Shown one piece after another: positions 44,883-53,949 of a stretch of DNA of 64,000 nt (position 1 is its first letter; every line of letters starts with the position of its first letter). The notes beneath the pieces were generated by a model, which made no database searches, had not been told where the DNA came from, and saw only the letters and a program-made list of their open reading frames with translations. Where the stretch lies: the NCBI GenBank assembly GCA_902506225.1, contig LR733345.1, positions 682,001 through 746,000 of the forward strand, written 5' to 3'. The position numbers were made by a program, and so were the translations under genes. Source of the DNA: Faucicola sp902506225. Its GTDB lineage: Bacteria > Pseudomonadota > Gammaproteobacteria > Pseudomonadales > Moraxellaceae.

Positions 44883-45988
44883 TATGGCTGTGCCTCACTA
44901 TTAAGCAAGTCTAATAGTCGTTGTTTAGCTTGGCTTTGGTCGATATTCGCCATATTGTCACGTTTCAAGGTATTTAAATCTACACCGAAGGTGTCTTGTA
45001 ACACATTGGCTAAAAGTCGAGTATTGGGTGAATTTATTTCTTGACTTCTTACCACACCATCAGTATCGCGTTTTAATAAATACGCTTCACCTTCAGCCAG
45101 TTGTGATAATACTAAGGGTGAATGAGTAGCTATGTAAAAGGTGGTGTTAGGAAATAAATTTTTCAGCGTTGGCACGATTTTGGTTTGCCATTCGATGTGC
45201 AAATGGCTTTCGATTTCATCAATCAACACCACGCCTTTGACGTTTAACAAATCGGTGGCGTTGGTAAATGCTGAATAAGCAGAAATAATAGACTGAATGA
45301 TTTTAACGACTGATATAAAACCAGAGCTTAATTCACTTAACTCTCGCTCTTGTCCTTCGATGGTGAGAAATACATTGCCGTCACCGTCAATTTTTAAGGT
45401 TTTTTCGATGCGATTGTCTAAAATGTTCAACGCATTTAAAACGGTATCAATATCAACTTTGCGATTGTCTTTTTCTTTTTGGTAGGGGTTGACAGATTTG
45501 GCACGCTCCGTGAACCATCTATGAATATCAGTTTTCATATTAAAGTTTGATAATAACTGATTGTTAATAGAATGCTGTATCAGAACACTTATCTGTTCAT
45601 GATTTAAGGTAGCATTGCTATCATTTCTATAAATAGCACTACGTTCACTTGCACCCAAAAATGCAATTGCATCAATATTTTGGGAATTTATTTGTTTAAA
45701 AAGTTGATTGTAGTCAATACTATCGTCTGTCAATAAAACGCCTTTACCTTTGAAATCTAAAAATTCTTTTTCCACTTCAATTTTTTCAGCAATTCGCTTT
45801 TGTGGGATATATTGAAAGAACCTTGTGAAGTTTGAGGTTTTAGCCAGTAAAAATAAAAACAAAGCTTCTAACGTTTTAGTTTTTCCCACTCCATTTGACC
45901 CAAAAAAAACAAAAACTCGCTTAGTATCGTCAAGATTTAGCTCAACGTCACCCACCCCTCGCAAGTCTTTGATTTTAATTTCGGTCAT
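44882..45988 (-). CDS. AAA/ABC-type ATPase (OLD/SMC-like), cassette with PIN protein
   Basis: 368-residue cytoplasmic ATPase of the AAA_15/AAA_21 (OLD, RecF-like) class. Walker A is GSNGVGKT (30-37), the ABC signature-like LSELSSGF begins at 217, Walker B VVLIDEIESHLH at 253 and the H-loop IATHSP at 286. The middle (about 60-200) is helical and not recognised; the C-terminus has no TOPRIM nuclease domain. In known two-gene defence systems (for example Septu, PARIS) such ATPases sense a trigger and license a nuclease; here the nuclease would be the overlapping PIN gene. AT-rich; start ATG 45988 lies 50 bases after carA, beyond a terminator. Confidence 0.85.
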   Translation of the reverse strand: MTEIKIKDLRGVGDVELNLDDTKRVFVFFGSNGVGKTKTLEALFLFLLAKTSNFTRFFQYIPQKRIAEKIEVEKEFLDFKGKGVLLTDDSIDYNQLFKQINSQNIDAIAFLGASERSAIYRNDSNATLNHEQISVLIQHSINNQLLSNFNMKTDIHRWFTERAKSVNPYQKEKDNRKVDIDTVLNALNILDNRIEKTLKIDGDGNVFLTIEGQERELSELSSGFISVVKIIQSIISAYSAFTNATDLLNVKGVVLIDEIESHLHIEWQTKIVPTLKNLFPNTTFYIATHSPLVLSQLAEGEAYLLKRDTDGVVRSQEINSPNTRLLANVLQDTFGVDLNTLKRDNMANIDQSQAKQRLLDLLNSEAQP

Positions 45989-46010
45989 ATAAATCTCAAA
46001 TTTTATCTTT

Positions 46011-46038
46011 AAAAAAGTGCAATTGATGCACTTTAAAA
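46011..46038 (-). terminator. Terminator between carA and the ATPase-PIN cassette
   Basis: Minus strand: stem AAAGTGCA / TGCACTTT (arms 46014-46021 and 46027-46034) with a 5-base loop and a T tract. It lies directly after the carA stop and before the ATPase start, so carA transcripts would mostly stop here. Confidence 0.75.
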
Positions 46039-47232
46039 TTAACCTTTCGCCTTTGCCATCATAGCCGCGAATTTATCAAATAGTGGCGCACAGTCATGGG
46101 GTCCTGGGCTTGCCTCTGGATGTCCTTGGAAACTAAACGCAGGCTTATCGGTCAGCTCGATGCCTTGATTTGAGCCATCAAATAACGAACGATGCGTCAC
46201 TTTAATATTGCTAGGAAGCGTACTTTCATCCACCGCAAAACCATGGTTTTGTGAGGTAATCATCACCGTGCCTTGCTCGATATCTTGTACAGGGTGGTTG
46301 GCACCATGGTGACCAAATTTCATTTTGACAGTTTGCGCGCCGCTAGCCAGAGCCAATAGCTGATGACCTAGACAAATCCCAAACAGCGGAATATCAGTTT
46401 GGGTGATGATATGTTTGATCGCATCAATGGCATAAGTACAAGGTTCAGGGTCGCCAGGACCATTGGATAAGAAAATACCATCTGGATTGTGTTTGAGTAC
46501 CTCGCTGATAGGCGTTTGGGCTGGCACAACGGTGACATGACAGCCGAGGTCAACGAGCATGCGCAAGATATTGGTTTTGACGCCAAAGTCATACGCCACG
46601 ATGTTAAATTTTTGCTCGATGTCAGTGCCCAATTCTTTAAAGCGACCACAAGTTGGGCTCACTTCTGGACTCACCAATTGCCATGAGCCTTGCGTCCAGG
46701 TAAAACCCGCTTGGTCACAGCAGACTTTCGCCAAGTCCATGCCTTTGATACCGGCAAAGCTTTTGGCAAGTTCGATTGCTTTGGCTTCATCGAGCTGACC
46801 GTCACTATCGGCGGTCATGATACAACCGTTTTGTGCGCCTTTTTCACGTAGTAGGCGAGTGAGTTTACGGGTGTCGATATCAGCGATGGCAACGGTGTTA
46901 TGGTTAATCAGATACTCATTGAGTGATTGGCTTGAGCGAAAGTTACTGGTTGCCATGGTTAAATCACGGATAATCAGTCCGTTTGCCCACACTTTATGGA
47001 TGCGACCTGACTCTGTGTCTTCATCATTGGTGCCCGTATTACCGATATGCGGGTAGGTTAACGTGACGATTTGCTGGGCATAGCTTGGGTCGGTCAAGAT
47101 TTCTTGGTAACCTGTCATGGCAGTATTAAACACGACTTCACCAACGGTGTGTCCGCTAGCACCGATGCTGCGACCATAAAAAACCGTACCATCTGCCAAT
47201 GCCAAAATTGCTTTTGCGTAATTCGTGTTCAC
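46039..47232 (-). CDS. carA: Carbamoyl phosphate synthase small subunit CarA
   Basis: 397 residues. N-terminal CPSase domain (LALADGTVFYGRSIGASG, VFNTAMTGYQEILTDPSY) and a C-terminal class I glutamine amidotransferase with catalytic Cys in FGICLGHQLLALASG and the His/Glu pair in FQGHPEASPGPHD. It hydrolyses glutamine and channels ammonia to CarB. The start is GTG 47232 with a CGGAGG ribosome site 8 bases upstream; no closer ATG exists. Upstream 47233-47489 carries no gene and should contain the promoter and any arginine/pyrimidine control. Confidence 0.97.
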   Translation of the reverse strand: MNTNYAKAILALADGTVFYGRSIGASGHTVGEVVFNTAMTGYQEILTDPSYAQQIVTLTYPHIGNTGTNDEDTESGRIHKVWANGLIIRDLTMATSNFRSSQSLNEYLINHNTVAIADIDTRKLTRLLREKGAQNGCIMTADSDGQLDEAKAIELAKSFAGIKGMDLAKVCCDQAGFTWTQGSWQLVSPEVSPTCGRFKELGTDIEQKFNIVAYDFGVKTNILRMLVDLGCHVTVVPAQTPISEVLKHNPDGIFLSNGPGDPEPCTYAIDAIKHIITQTDIPLFGICLGHQLLALASGAQTVKMKFGHHGANHPVQDIEQGTVMITSQNHGFAVDESTLPSNIKVTHRSLFDGSNQGIELTDKPAFSFQGHPEASPGPHDCAPLFDKFAAMMAKAKG

Positions 47233-47489
47233 CTAGTGCCTCCGCTCGTATCCTGTATTCTACCCATGTGTGCGACGGTGTACGATGCCCAGTCAATGCA
47301 CATACCGTAAAAAGTATCGCCCACAAAAAAGCGAGAAGACATTGATTTTAAAGAAAATAGCTAACTGGTTTTAATGCGGTACCAGTCTGTGCCATTAACT
47401 TTATCATGCCAACTCGCTAAGGTTTGATTTTGACTATTTTAACAGAACCTCACAAAAAAAGGTAGCCAAAATTTTTTTCGAAATACAGT

Positions 47490-47723
47490 CTAAAAACTAC
47501 GTAAACTGGGTTGAAACAAACCGACCACAAACCAAATCGTTTCAACAATCCAAATGATCAGTACATACAAGCGGATTTGCTCGGCGGTCCAATCTAGCGA
47601 AAACCAGCCAATTAGCCACCACGATTGCCAACCTTCTAGCCATTTTGCACCATTTCCCAGCAGCACCCAACCATAAAATATACTGCTAAGCAAAAACAGC
47701 AACAACCAATGCAGTACCGACAT
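47490..47723 (-). CDS. Small Trp-rich membrane protein, unknown
   Basis: 77 residues, not recognised. Two transmembrane helices (about 4-23 and 50-69) and many Trp residues (SVLHWLLLFLLSSIFYGWVL, WLEGWQSWWLIGWFSLDW). The start at ATG 47723 has an AAGGAAT ribosome site 7-8 bases upstream; the frame runs 18 codons further without one. Divergent from ubiH. Strong ribosome site, sensible topology and a free position argue that it is real. Confidence 0.6.
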   Translation of the reverse strand: MSVLHWLLLFLLSSIFYGWVLLGNGAKWLEGWQSWWLIGWFSLDWTAEQIRLYVLIIWIVETIWFVVGLFQPSLRSF

Positions 47724-47857
47724 TTTGCTTATTCCTTCAACATTTGCTTTATGGATTTTACCCAAATGCCGCCACAAAGCGCGTAAGGATTTGTGCTAAA
47801 CTGGTAAAAAATTCTGATAAGGTGCGCTTTAACCGCCCTTTAAAAAAGAGAACAAGC

Positions 47858-49129
47858 ATGAATATTCTTACCCCCCAAACTGTGGTGATTATCGGCGGCG
47901 GCAATGTGGGTTTATCCTTTGCTTTACTGCTTGCCGACAAAGGCATCTCAAGTACGTTACTAGAAAAAGCCAACTATCCGACCATCAGCCCTGATGATGA
48001 CTTAGACCGCGAGCAATTTGACAGCCGTAACATTGCGCTGTCACGCCGTACGGTACAAATTTATCGTAGTATGACCTTTAATGGCAAAGCGCTATGGGAT
48101 GACTTGCAAAGCCATGCCTGCCGCATTGATGAAGTTAACATCAGTGAAGAAGGTAGTTTTGGTAAAGCCACCCTCAACAAAGAAGCCGAAGGGGTGGAAA
48201 GTTTTGGACAAGTGATGGAAAACGCATGGCTTGGCAAAAAATTACTGCTCGCCGTGCAAAACAATCCGCTGATAACCCTGCTAGACGGTGCCACTTTGAC
48301 CGATATACAACAGACGGCAACCGATGTCACCATTCGCTTTGACCAAGACCACCAAGCTCGCCAAACCTTAACGGCTGATTTATTGGTAGCTTGTGATGGT
48401 CAGCATTCGCCAAGCCGGCAACTACTGGGCATTGGCGCAACTGCACACGATTATCACCAAGTCGGTGTCGTGGGCGTGGTCATGACAGACAAACCCCACC
48501 ATCATCAAGCGATTGAACGCTTTAATAAAATGGGCGCAGTTGCCGTGTTGCCTTTGGTGGATGCGTTTGATATCGGTCAAGGGGACGGACGACAAGCCCA
48601 GCAAGGCTACCGCCGCTCTGTGGTGTGGGTGTGCCCAAAAGGCGAAGAACAGCGCTATTTGGATGACGACCAATACTTTCTTGACACCATTCAACAAGCC
48701 TTTGGCAGCTTAGCAGGCAGGTTTGTCAAAGCGGGCAAACGCGGCGCGTATCCACTGGTCAAAATATTGGCAGATAGTCAAGTCAAAGGACGCTGCGTCA
48801 TCATGGGCAATGCCGCCCACACCTTGCACCCTGTGGCAGGACAAGGCTTTAACCTATGTATGCGCGATGCTGATACGCTCGCCAAGATGTTGGCACAGCA
48901 AGTGATGCGCGGCGAAGATATTGGCGATAGTCGCATGCTACAAACTTATGCCAAACGCCGTAAAGCCGACCAAAAACGGGTAGAAATTTTCTGCGATACG
49001 GTGGTGTATGGTTTTATGCACCAAAATCCCTTGCTCAAATTCGCGCGTAATGTCGGACTCATTGCCTTTGATAAACTGCCATTTGTGAAGCCAGCTGTGG
49101 CTACCTTTGCGATGGGGCTGAAATCATGA
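47858..49129 (+). CDS. ubiH: Ubiquinone hydroxylase of the UbiH type
   Basis: 423-residue FAD monooxygenase of ubiquinone synthesis. Seen: the N-terminal dinucleotide loop VVIIGGGNVGLSFALLLADK, the DSRNIALSRRTVQIY segment, LLVACDGQHSPSR, and the second FAD motif as CVIMGNAAHTLHPVAGQGFN. The Asn in GNAA is the form found in UbiH rather than the GDAA of UbiI/UbiF, so UbiH is favoured. ATG 47858 gives the family N-terminus; the open frame starts 114 bases earlier. Its stop overlaps the next gene's start by 4 bases (ATGA). The precise ring position hydroxylated is inferred. Confidence 0.85.
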   Translation: MNILTPQTVVIIGGGNVGLSFALLLADKGISSTLLEKANYPTISPDDDLDREQFDSRNIALSRRTVQIYRSMTFNGKALWDDLQSHACRIDEVNISEEGSFGKATLNKEAEGVESFGQVMENAWLGKKLLLAVQNNPLITLLDGATLTDIQQTATDVTIRFDQDHQARQTLTADLLVACDGQHSPSRQLLGIGATAHDYHQVGVVGVVMTDKPHHHQAIERFNKMGAVAVLPLVDAFDIGQGDGRQAQQGYRRSVVWVCPKGEEQRYLDDDQYFLDTIQQAFGSLAGRFVKAGKRGAYPLVKILADSQVKGRCVIMGNAAHTLHPVAGQGFNLCMRDADTLAKMLAQQVMRGEDIGDSRMLQTYAKRRKADQKRVEIFCDTVVYGFMHQNPLLKFARNVGLIAFDKLPFVKPAVATFAMGLKS

Positions 49130-50373
49130 AAAACACTACATTAATCATCGGCGGTGGTGTTGTTGGCGCGACATTGGCGTTAAAGCTTGCCCAAGCGCGC
49201 CATCCTGTCACCTTAATCGATGCTCGCCCAAAACTTTTAGCAGCCGATTGGCGCGACAAACTCACCCAGCGTGATGCTCGTGTCTATGCCCTAAGCGTTG
49301 CCAGTATCAACCTACTCAAAGAGGTCGGTGCATGGCAGCGTATCGAACAAAGCAAACGCAAAGCCGACTATACCCAAATGCAGGTATGGCAAACCAATGG
49401 CGTGGGCGAGCTAAATTTTGGTGATGCTCAAACACCGCAATTATTGGGCAGTATGGTTGAGCCTTTTATCATCGAAAAAGCACTGTATGACGGTTTTGAC
49501 GATGAGTGTCTTGTCCATCAGGGTCAATCCTATTTGCGCCATATTGCAGGGCATAAGGTCACTGATATTGCGTGGCAAGGTGAAGATTTGGGGTATCAAG
49601 TTAGCTTAGATAATGGCACCACGCATCAAGGTAAGCTATTAATCGGGGCTGACGGGCGCGGCTCTATGGTACGCCAAGCGGCAGGGATTGGGTTAGATAC
49701 TTTGGCGTATCAGCAAACGGCAATCTGCTGCGCCATCAAAACCGAGCAGCCACACAAGGCGACAGCCAGACAAGTGTTTTTGCCGACAGGGCCTTTGGCA
49801 CTTTTACCGCTGGCAGATGTGACGGCTGACGATCAGGCAAATCCGCAACATTGGCAATCGGTGGTATGGACATTGCCGACCAATGTGGCACTTGATTTAC
49901 TCACGCTGACGCCAAAAGAGCTTGCCAAAGAACTCGCCTTTGCCAGTGGCTATGCCTTAGGGGATATCACTGAAATTGAATCAATCGCCAGTTTCCCACT
50001 GGGTGCCCAACACGCCAAAAATTATGTCAAAGCCAACTTAGCATTGATTGGCGATGCCGCGCATGGGGTGCATCCTTTGGCGGGACAAGGCTTAAACTTG
50101 GGTATGCTAGATATCATCGCATTGAGCGATATTTTGCAGAAAGATTACCAGCGGTCAGGCAACAAGCTATGGGCAAGTTTTGCCACCTTACAGCGGTATG
50201 AGCGTCAACGCTACGCTAATAACGCTATGATGATGCACAGTTTTTCAGGGATTAATTGGATTTTTAGTACACAGTTGCGTCCGATTCAGCAGCTACGCAA
50301 TGAAGGCGTGAGCATGATCAGCAAAATCAAACCCTTGATGAAATTTTTTACCCAAAAAGCCAGTGGCATCTAA
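49126..50373 (+). CDS. Second ubiquinone hydroxylase (UbiI/UbiF type)
   Basis: 415-residue FAD monooxygenase paralogous to the upstream gene. Seen: LIIGGGVVGATLALKLAQA, RDARVYALSVASINLLKEVG, GSMVEPFIIEKALYDG, LIGADGRGSMVRQAAGI and ALIGDAAHGVHPLAGQGLNL. The last motif has the common GDAAH, as in UbiI and UbiF. Which ring carbon it modifies cannot be decided from sequence. The ATGA overlap with ubiH means tight translational coupling; both should act in one ubiquinone-synthesis complex. Strong bidirectional terminator follows. Confidence 0.87.
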   Translation: MKNTTLIIGGGVVGATLALKLAQARHPVTLIDARPKLLAADWRDKLTQRDARVYALSVASINLLKEVGAWQRIEQSKRKADYTQMQVWQTNGVGELNFGDAQTPQLLGSMVEPFIIEKALYDGFDDECLVHQGQSYLRHIAGHKVTDIAWQGEDLGYQVSLDNGTTHQGKLLIGADGRGSMVRQAAGIGLDTLAYQQTAICCAIKTEQPHKATARQVFLPTGPLALLPLADVTADDQANPQHWQSVVWTLPTNVALDLLTLTPKELAKELAFASGYALGDITEIESIASFPLGAQHAKNYVKANLALIGDAAHGVHPLAGQGLNLGMLDIIALSDILQKDYQRSGNKLWASFATLQRYERQRYANNAMMMHSFSGINWIFSTQLRPIQQLRNEGVSMISKIKPLMKFFTQKASGI

Positions 50374-50387
50374 AAGTTTTTAACAGC

Positions 50388-50423
50388 AAAAAAAATCCTC
50401 GATAACTTATCGAGGATTTTTAA
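50388..50423 (+). terminator. Bidirectional terminator, ubi genes / OmpA-domain gene
   Basis: Near-perfect 14-bp palindrome AAAATCCTCGATAA / TTATCGAGGATTTT (50392-50420) flanked by A residues on the left and T residues on the right. Confidence 0.9.
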
Positions 50424-50448
50424 CGATGAATCAACCGTGAAAGCTGAT

Positions 50449-51663
50449 TTATTTCGCTGGGCTTGCAACCGTGGTAACAGTTGTGGTACCAGTGGCAGGA
50501 ATTGCGTTGTCATCAACAATGTATGCATCGACACGGCGACCTTCTTGGTCTTTACCCGCAGCACCTGTTGTATCTTGTGGTTTGATCAATTCAAGTTGTG
50601 ATTGTGGCACACCATTGGCTACCAAGAATGATCTAACCGCTTGGGCACGCTCTTTTGCTAACTTCTCATTGGCAGCAGCATTACCTGTGCTGTCGGTATA
50701 ACCACTGATACCGATTTTTTTGCCTTGTTTAGCGGCTTCAAGGATATCATTGGCTTTTTCTTTGGCATTACCAGCAACTTGTGCTTTACCCGTAGCAAAG
50801 TAGAAGCTTAAGCGACCATTTTCAAATACCACTGAAGGCTCAGTGGTAGAGATGATCGTCGCTACTGTCTCAGTGGTGGTCATCGTGGTGCCAGATGCCA
50901 TTGGCATACTTGCTACCGCCATGTCAGTGGTTGATGCTACAGGCATTGCCATGCTGTTTGTGGCACTTGCCGCAGAGACTTCAGTTGTAGTAGTGGTTGT
51001 CGTTGTTGAAGCAGTGGTAGAAGCCACAACTGGCGTCGCGACTGGCTCAGTTTTGTTACATGATTTCAATAATGCCCAAGCCAATGCGCCTAAAATCAAC
51101 AAACCAATGATGGGCAATAACATTTTCATCAAGCCGCCTTCATCGCGTTTAGGCGTAGCAACCAGATGCTCCTGTGTACGAGTGGTCGTTTGGACAGTAG
51201 GCGTGGCGGCTGCATGCACAGGCGACAAATTCAACATGGTTAAAATGCCCGCTGGGATAAATGCATATGCCCAAGCAGGAATCACAGAAGCCACAGACGC
51301 AATATTGTTTGATAAGAAAGTATTGAGTGGTGTTGTACCCGCAAGTGAGCGTAATTCACGCAGTACCAAAGGCGCGGCACGGCTTACTAACGAACTAGTC
51401 TCTTGCTCTGGTACACTGTAATGACGTGAAAGCTGTTGCACTAGCTCTGTGCGGTGGGTAGTATCTGGTAGTACACGGTCAAAAAAGCCGTGGTCATCAT
51501 CAGCGATGGTTGCATTAGCAAAGCTGTTAGAGACGTTACCATCAGCAAGACGGGCAACCATAATAGCGTATAATTTTTCTAATAAAGATGAGCGGTTTTC
51601 GTCAGTTGCATTATTTAAAAGAACAGGTGTTACTGTACGGGTTAAATGTTCAATGATATTCAT
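50449..51663 (-). CDS. Membrane-anchored OmpA-domain protein with helical N-terminal domain
   Basis: 404 residues. An N-terminal helical domain (about 1-125, VTPVLLNNATDENRSSLLEK onward) has the look of DUF937-type modules; hydrophobic segments follow at about 127-146 and 180-200 (MKMLLPIIGLLILGALAWAL). A long Thr/Ala/Val/Met linker leads to an OmpA_C domain (about 280-390) with LSFYFATGKAQVAGNAKEKA, ISGYTDSTGNAAANEKLAKE and the ARG-type RAQAVRSFLV, expected to bind peptidoglycan. No cleavable signal peptide, so the N-terminal domain probably stays cytoplasmic and the OmpA domain faces the periplasm. Ribosome site TTGAGG. Confidence 0.82.
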   Translation of the reverse strand: MNIIEHLTRTVTPVLLNNATDENRSSLLEKLYAIMVARLADGNVSNSFANATIADDDHGFFDRVLPDTTHRTELVQQLSRHYSVPEQETSSLVSRAAPLVLRELRSLAGTTPLNTFLSNNIASVASVIPAWAYAFIPAGILTMLNLSPVHAAATPTVQTTTRTQEHLVATPKRDEGGLMKMLLPIIGLLILGALAWALLKSCNKTEPVATPVVASTTASTTTTTTTTEVSAASATNSMAMPVASTTDMAVASMPMASGTTMTTTETVATIISTTEPSVVFENGRLSFYFATGKAQVAGNAKEKANDILEAAKQGKKIGISGYTDSTGNAAANEKLAKERAQAVRSFLVANGVPQSQLELIKPQDTTGAAGKDQEGRRVDAYIVDDNAIPATGTTTVTTVASPAK

Positions 51664-52180
51664 AATTCAAGCCTCAACAAAATGAAGGGTTATCAACCAC
51701 CATAAAACTAATGTATTATTTTTATATCCAGCACACTAGCCAATAATTCTATTATAAATTTTCAAAAATTATTATTTATGGTTGTTGGGTTTATTATTGT
51801 ATTGCTATTTAATTTACGCTTAACAATACTGAGAAAAACTGCCGCAAGACAGGGGGTTTTGTTAAGTCTTTTGCAGTATTACTCAAATATAGCTAATAAA
51901 TTAAAGCAAAATCGGCATGCCTTCAGTTATGTTAAGGTAACTATTGCGTAAATATTGTGTTAAAAATTCCAATCGTCCCCATTTTGGGTAAACTTGGGTA
52001 AAGGTGTGTTGCTAAAATTTGAAGGCTTTGTCATTAGTTTCATGCTACAAGGTGAACGTCATACTATAAGGCAGCTTTAGGTATCACCTATATTAATAAA
52101 TTCACATTTGGCTTATTGAGATAATACGCTATCTTTATCATAATCATACTTATCATTATTTATTGCTATTTTGAGGTGCT
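51664..52180. other. Long AT-rich divergent spacer, no gene seen
   Basis: 517 bases between the divergent OmpA-domain and rhomboid genes. AT-rich with many stops in all frames. It must carry two promoters but none is close to consensus. No tRNA, terminator-like hairpin or repeat was recognised. Confidence 0.5.
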
Positions 52181-52810
52181 ATGTCACTCTTTTCTAACCA
52201 TACTTTATTTATCATTATCATTACGGTGGTTGTCAGTTTATTAGCATGGCAATCGCCCCAACTGATGCAAAGGTTAATTTTTTATCCGCCTGCGGTGCAG
52301 CGAGGGCAAGTCGATCGCTTTGTCACCCATGGTTTTATCCATGCCGATGGCATGCACTTATTTTTTAATATGTTTACTTTGTATTCGTTTGGACAAGCGG
52401 TACAGGGATTGTTCATGTCCAAACTCGGCAGTCTAGGGTTTGTGCTGTTTTATCTTGCCGCTTTGGTGGTGGCGATTATGCCAACCTATCTTAAACAAAA
52501 GAACAATCCTCGCTATAGCAGCTTAGGCGCATCGGGCGCTGTTTCAGCAGTAATTTTTAGCTATATTTTGATGAATCCTTGGTCGACATTATTGCTGTTT
52601 GTGATTCCTGTACCTGCGATTGTGTTCGCAGTGGCGTATGTGGCGTATAGTGTGTGGGCAGATGGGCAAGGTCGTGGCAGTATCAATCATTCGGCACATT
52701 TGGTGGGTGGTATTTTTGGTATGTTAGCCACCATTGCCATTGAGCCCGGTATTGTGGCGCATTTTTTTAACCAATTAATGCACCCAAGATTTTTAGGCTT
52801 TGGCGGCTAA
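52181..52810 (+). CDS. Rhomboid-family intramembrane serine protease
   Basis: 209 residues with six predicted helices. The active site is complete: HLFFNMFTLYSFG (HxxxN of the oxyanion region), SLGASGAVSAVIFSY with the nucleophile Ser in GASG, and the catalytic His in NHSAHLVGGIFGM. It cleaves substrates within the inner membrane. No extra cytosolic domain. The ATG follows TTGAGGTGCT. Followed 105 bases later by a phosphoesterase gene on the same strand. Confidence 0.93.
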   Translation: MSLFSNHTLFIIIITVVVSLLAWQSPQLMQRLIFYPPAVQRGQVDRFVTHGFIHADGMHLFFNMFTLYSFGQAVQGLFMSKLGSLGFVLFYLAALVVAIMPTYLKQKNNPRYSSLGASGAVSAVIFSYILMNPWSTLLLFVIPVPAIVFAVAYVAYSVWADGQGRGSINHSAHLVGGIFGMLATIAIEPGIVAHFFNQLMHPRFLGFGG

Positions 52811-52915
52811 CATTGAATGGCTAAAAATAGGGGCTAAAAATTGCGTGGCAGGTTGCCCAGTCACAGGTTGGCTAATTAACGGTAAAGTCGTAAAAAGCAG
52901 TAAAAGGTAAAAAAC

Positions 52916-53851
52916 ATGATTTATGATGTGATTGGTGATGTGCATGGTCGGGCAGATAAACTGATTGGGTTACTGACGCAGTTGGGCTATCAACATGATG
53001 GTCAGTGTTTTCAAGCGCCTCCTAATCACCAAGCGATTTTTATTGGCGACTTGATTGATCGGGGTAGTCAACAGCTGCAAACCTTATCTATCGTATTTGC
53101 GATGATTGACCACGGGCAAGCGCTCGCGGTCATGGGTAATCACGAGTATAATGCGTTAGCTTACGCCACACCCGATGCCCGCGATGCAAGCCAATATTTA
53201 CGACAACATGATGATAAAAATACCTCGCAGCATCAAGCATTCCTTGATGAAGTAGGGTTTGGCAGTGAGTTGCACCAGTTTTGGCTCAAGCGGTTTTATG
53301 AATTACCCCTGTGGCTAGCGTTGGATGATGCGTGTTTTGTGCATGCTTGTTGGGACAGTGATGCGATGGCGATGTTAAAACCGTTATTAACAACCGGCAA
53401 TCGCTTGACGCCCGTTGCGCTACAAAAAACCAGTGAGGAAGGCACGCCACCTTTTGAGGCACTAGAAAGAGTGCTAAAAGGTGTGGAAGCGCCGCTACCT
53501 GAGGGCATTCATCTGGTCGATAAAGAAGGTCATCAACGTAAAAATGTACGGGTACAGTGGTGGCAGCCTAGTTTGTCGTTTCAGCCGATTCACCAGATTG
53601 CGCGCGCCAGTCAAGAGGATTTGATTCATATCCCTAAAGATACCTTGACTGCTGAGATTTTGTTTGGGCTTGACCATGATAAACCTATTTTTGTCGGGCA
53701 TTATTGGCTCAATGGCACGCCTGAGCTGCTTAGTCATCAAGTGGTCTGTGTGGATTATTCTGCTGCCAAAGATGGTTTTTTGACGGCTTATCAATTTGAT
53801 ACCGATCATCCGGCTTTGACCTCAGCGAATTTTATTCAATATCAGCATTAA
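52916..53851 (+). CDS. Metallophosphoesterase, PrpA/ApaH-like
   Basis: 311 residues. The protein phosphatase-type motifs are intact: GDVHGRADKL (about residue 7), GDLIDRGSQQ and GNHEYNALAY, giving the metal ligands and catalytic His. Later GHYWLNGTPEL and VCVDYSAAKDG provide the C-terminal His motif, where the second half (GH) is seen. It could act on phosphoproteins or dinucleoside polyphosphates (ApaH); the substrate is not resolved. ATG 52916 with AAAAGGTAAAAAAC. Contrast with the degenerate phosphoesterase at 31 kb. Confidence 0.9.
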   Translation: MIYDVIGDVHGRADKLIGLLTQLGYQHDGQCFQAPPNHQAIFIGDLIDRGSQQLQTLSIVFAMIDHGQALAVMGNHEYNALAYATPDARDASQYLRQHDDKNTSQHQAFLDEVGFGSELHQFWLKRFYELPLWLALDDACFVHACWDSDAMAMLKPLLTTGNRLTPVALQKTSEEGTPPFEALERVLKGVEAPLPEGIHLVDKEGHQRKNVRVQWWQPSLSFQPIHQIARASQEDLIHIPKDTLTAEILFGLDHDKPIFVGHYWLNGTPELLSHQVVCVDYSAAKDGFLTAYQFDTDHPALTSANFIQYQH

Positions 53852-53949
53852 CCCAAAGCTAAACTGGGTATAACATAAATTAAAACATTTGTTTAAAGCT
53901 TACGGCTAAAAATGATAGCCAGTGAGCAAACGATTAAGATGAGTTAGGT

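Noticed and set aside
50843..51421. 192-codon plus-strand frame opposite the OmpA-domain gene
   Set aside because: Its Val-rich sequence is the reverse complement of the Thr/Ala-rich linker codons; the minus-strand gene has clear domains.
51664..52180. RNA gene or riboswitch in the long spacer
   Set aside because: No tRNA-like folds, conserved riboswitch motifs or terminator were recognised; it reads as plain AT-rich promoter DNA.
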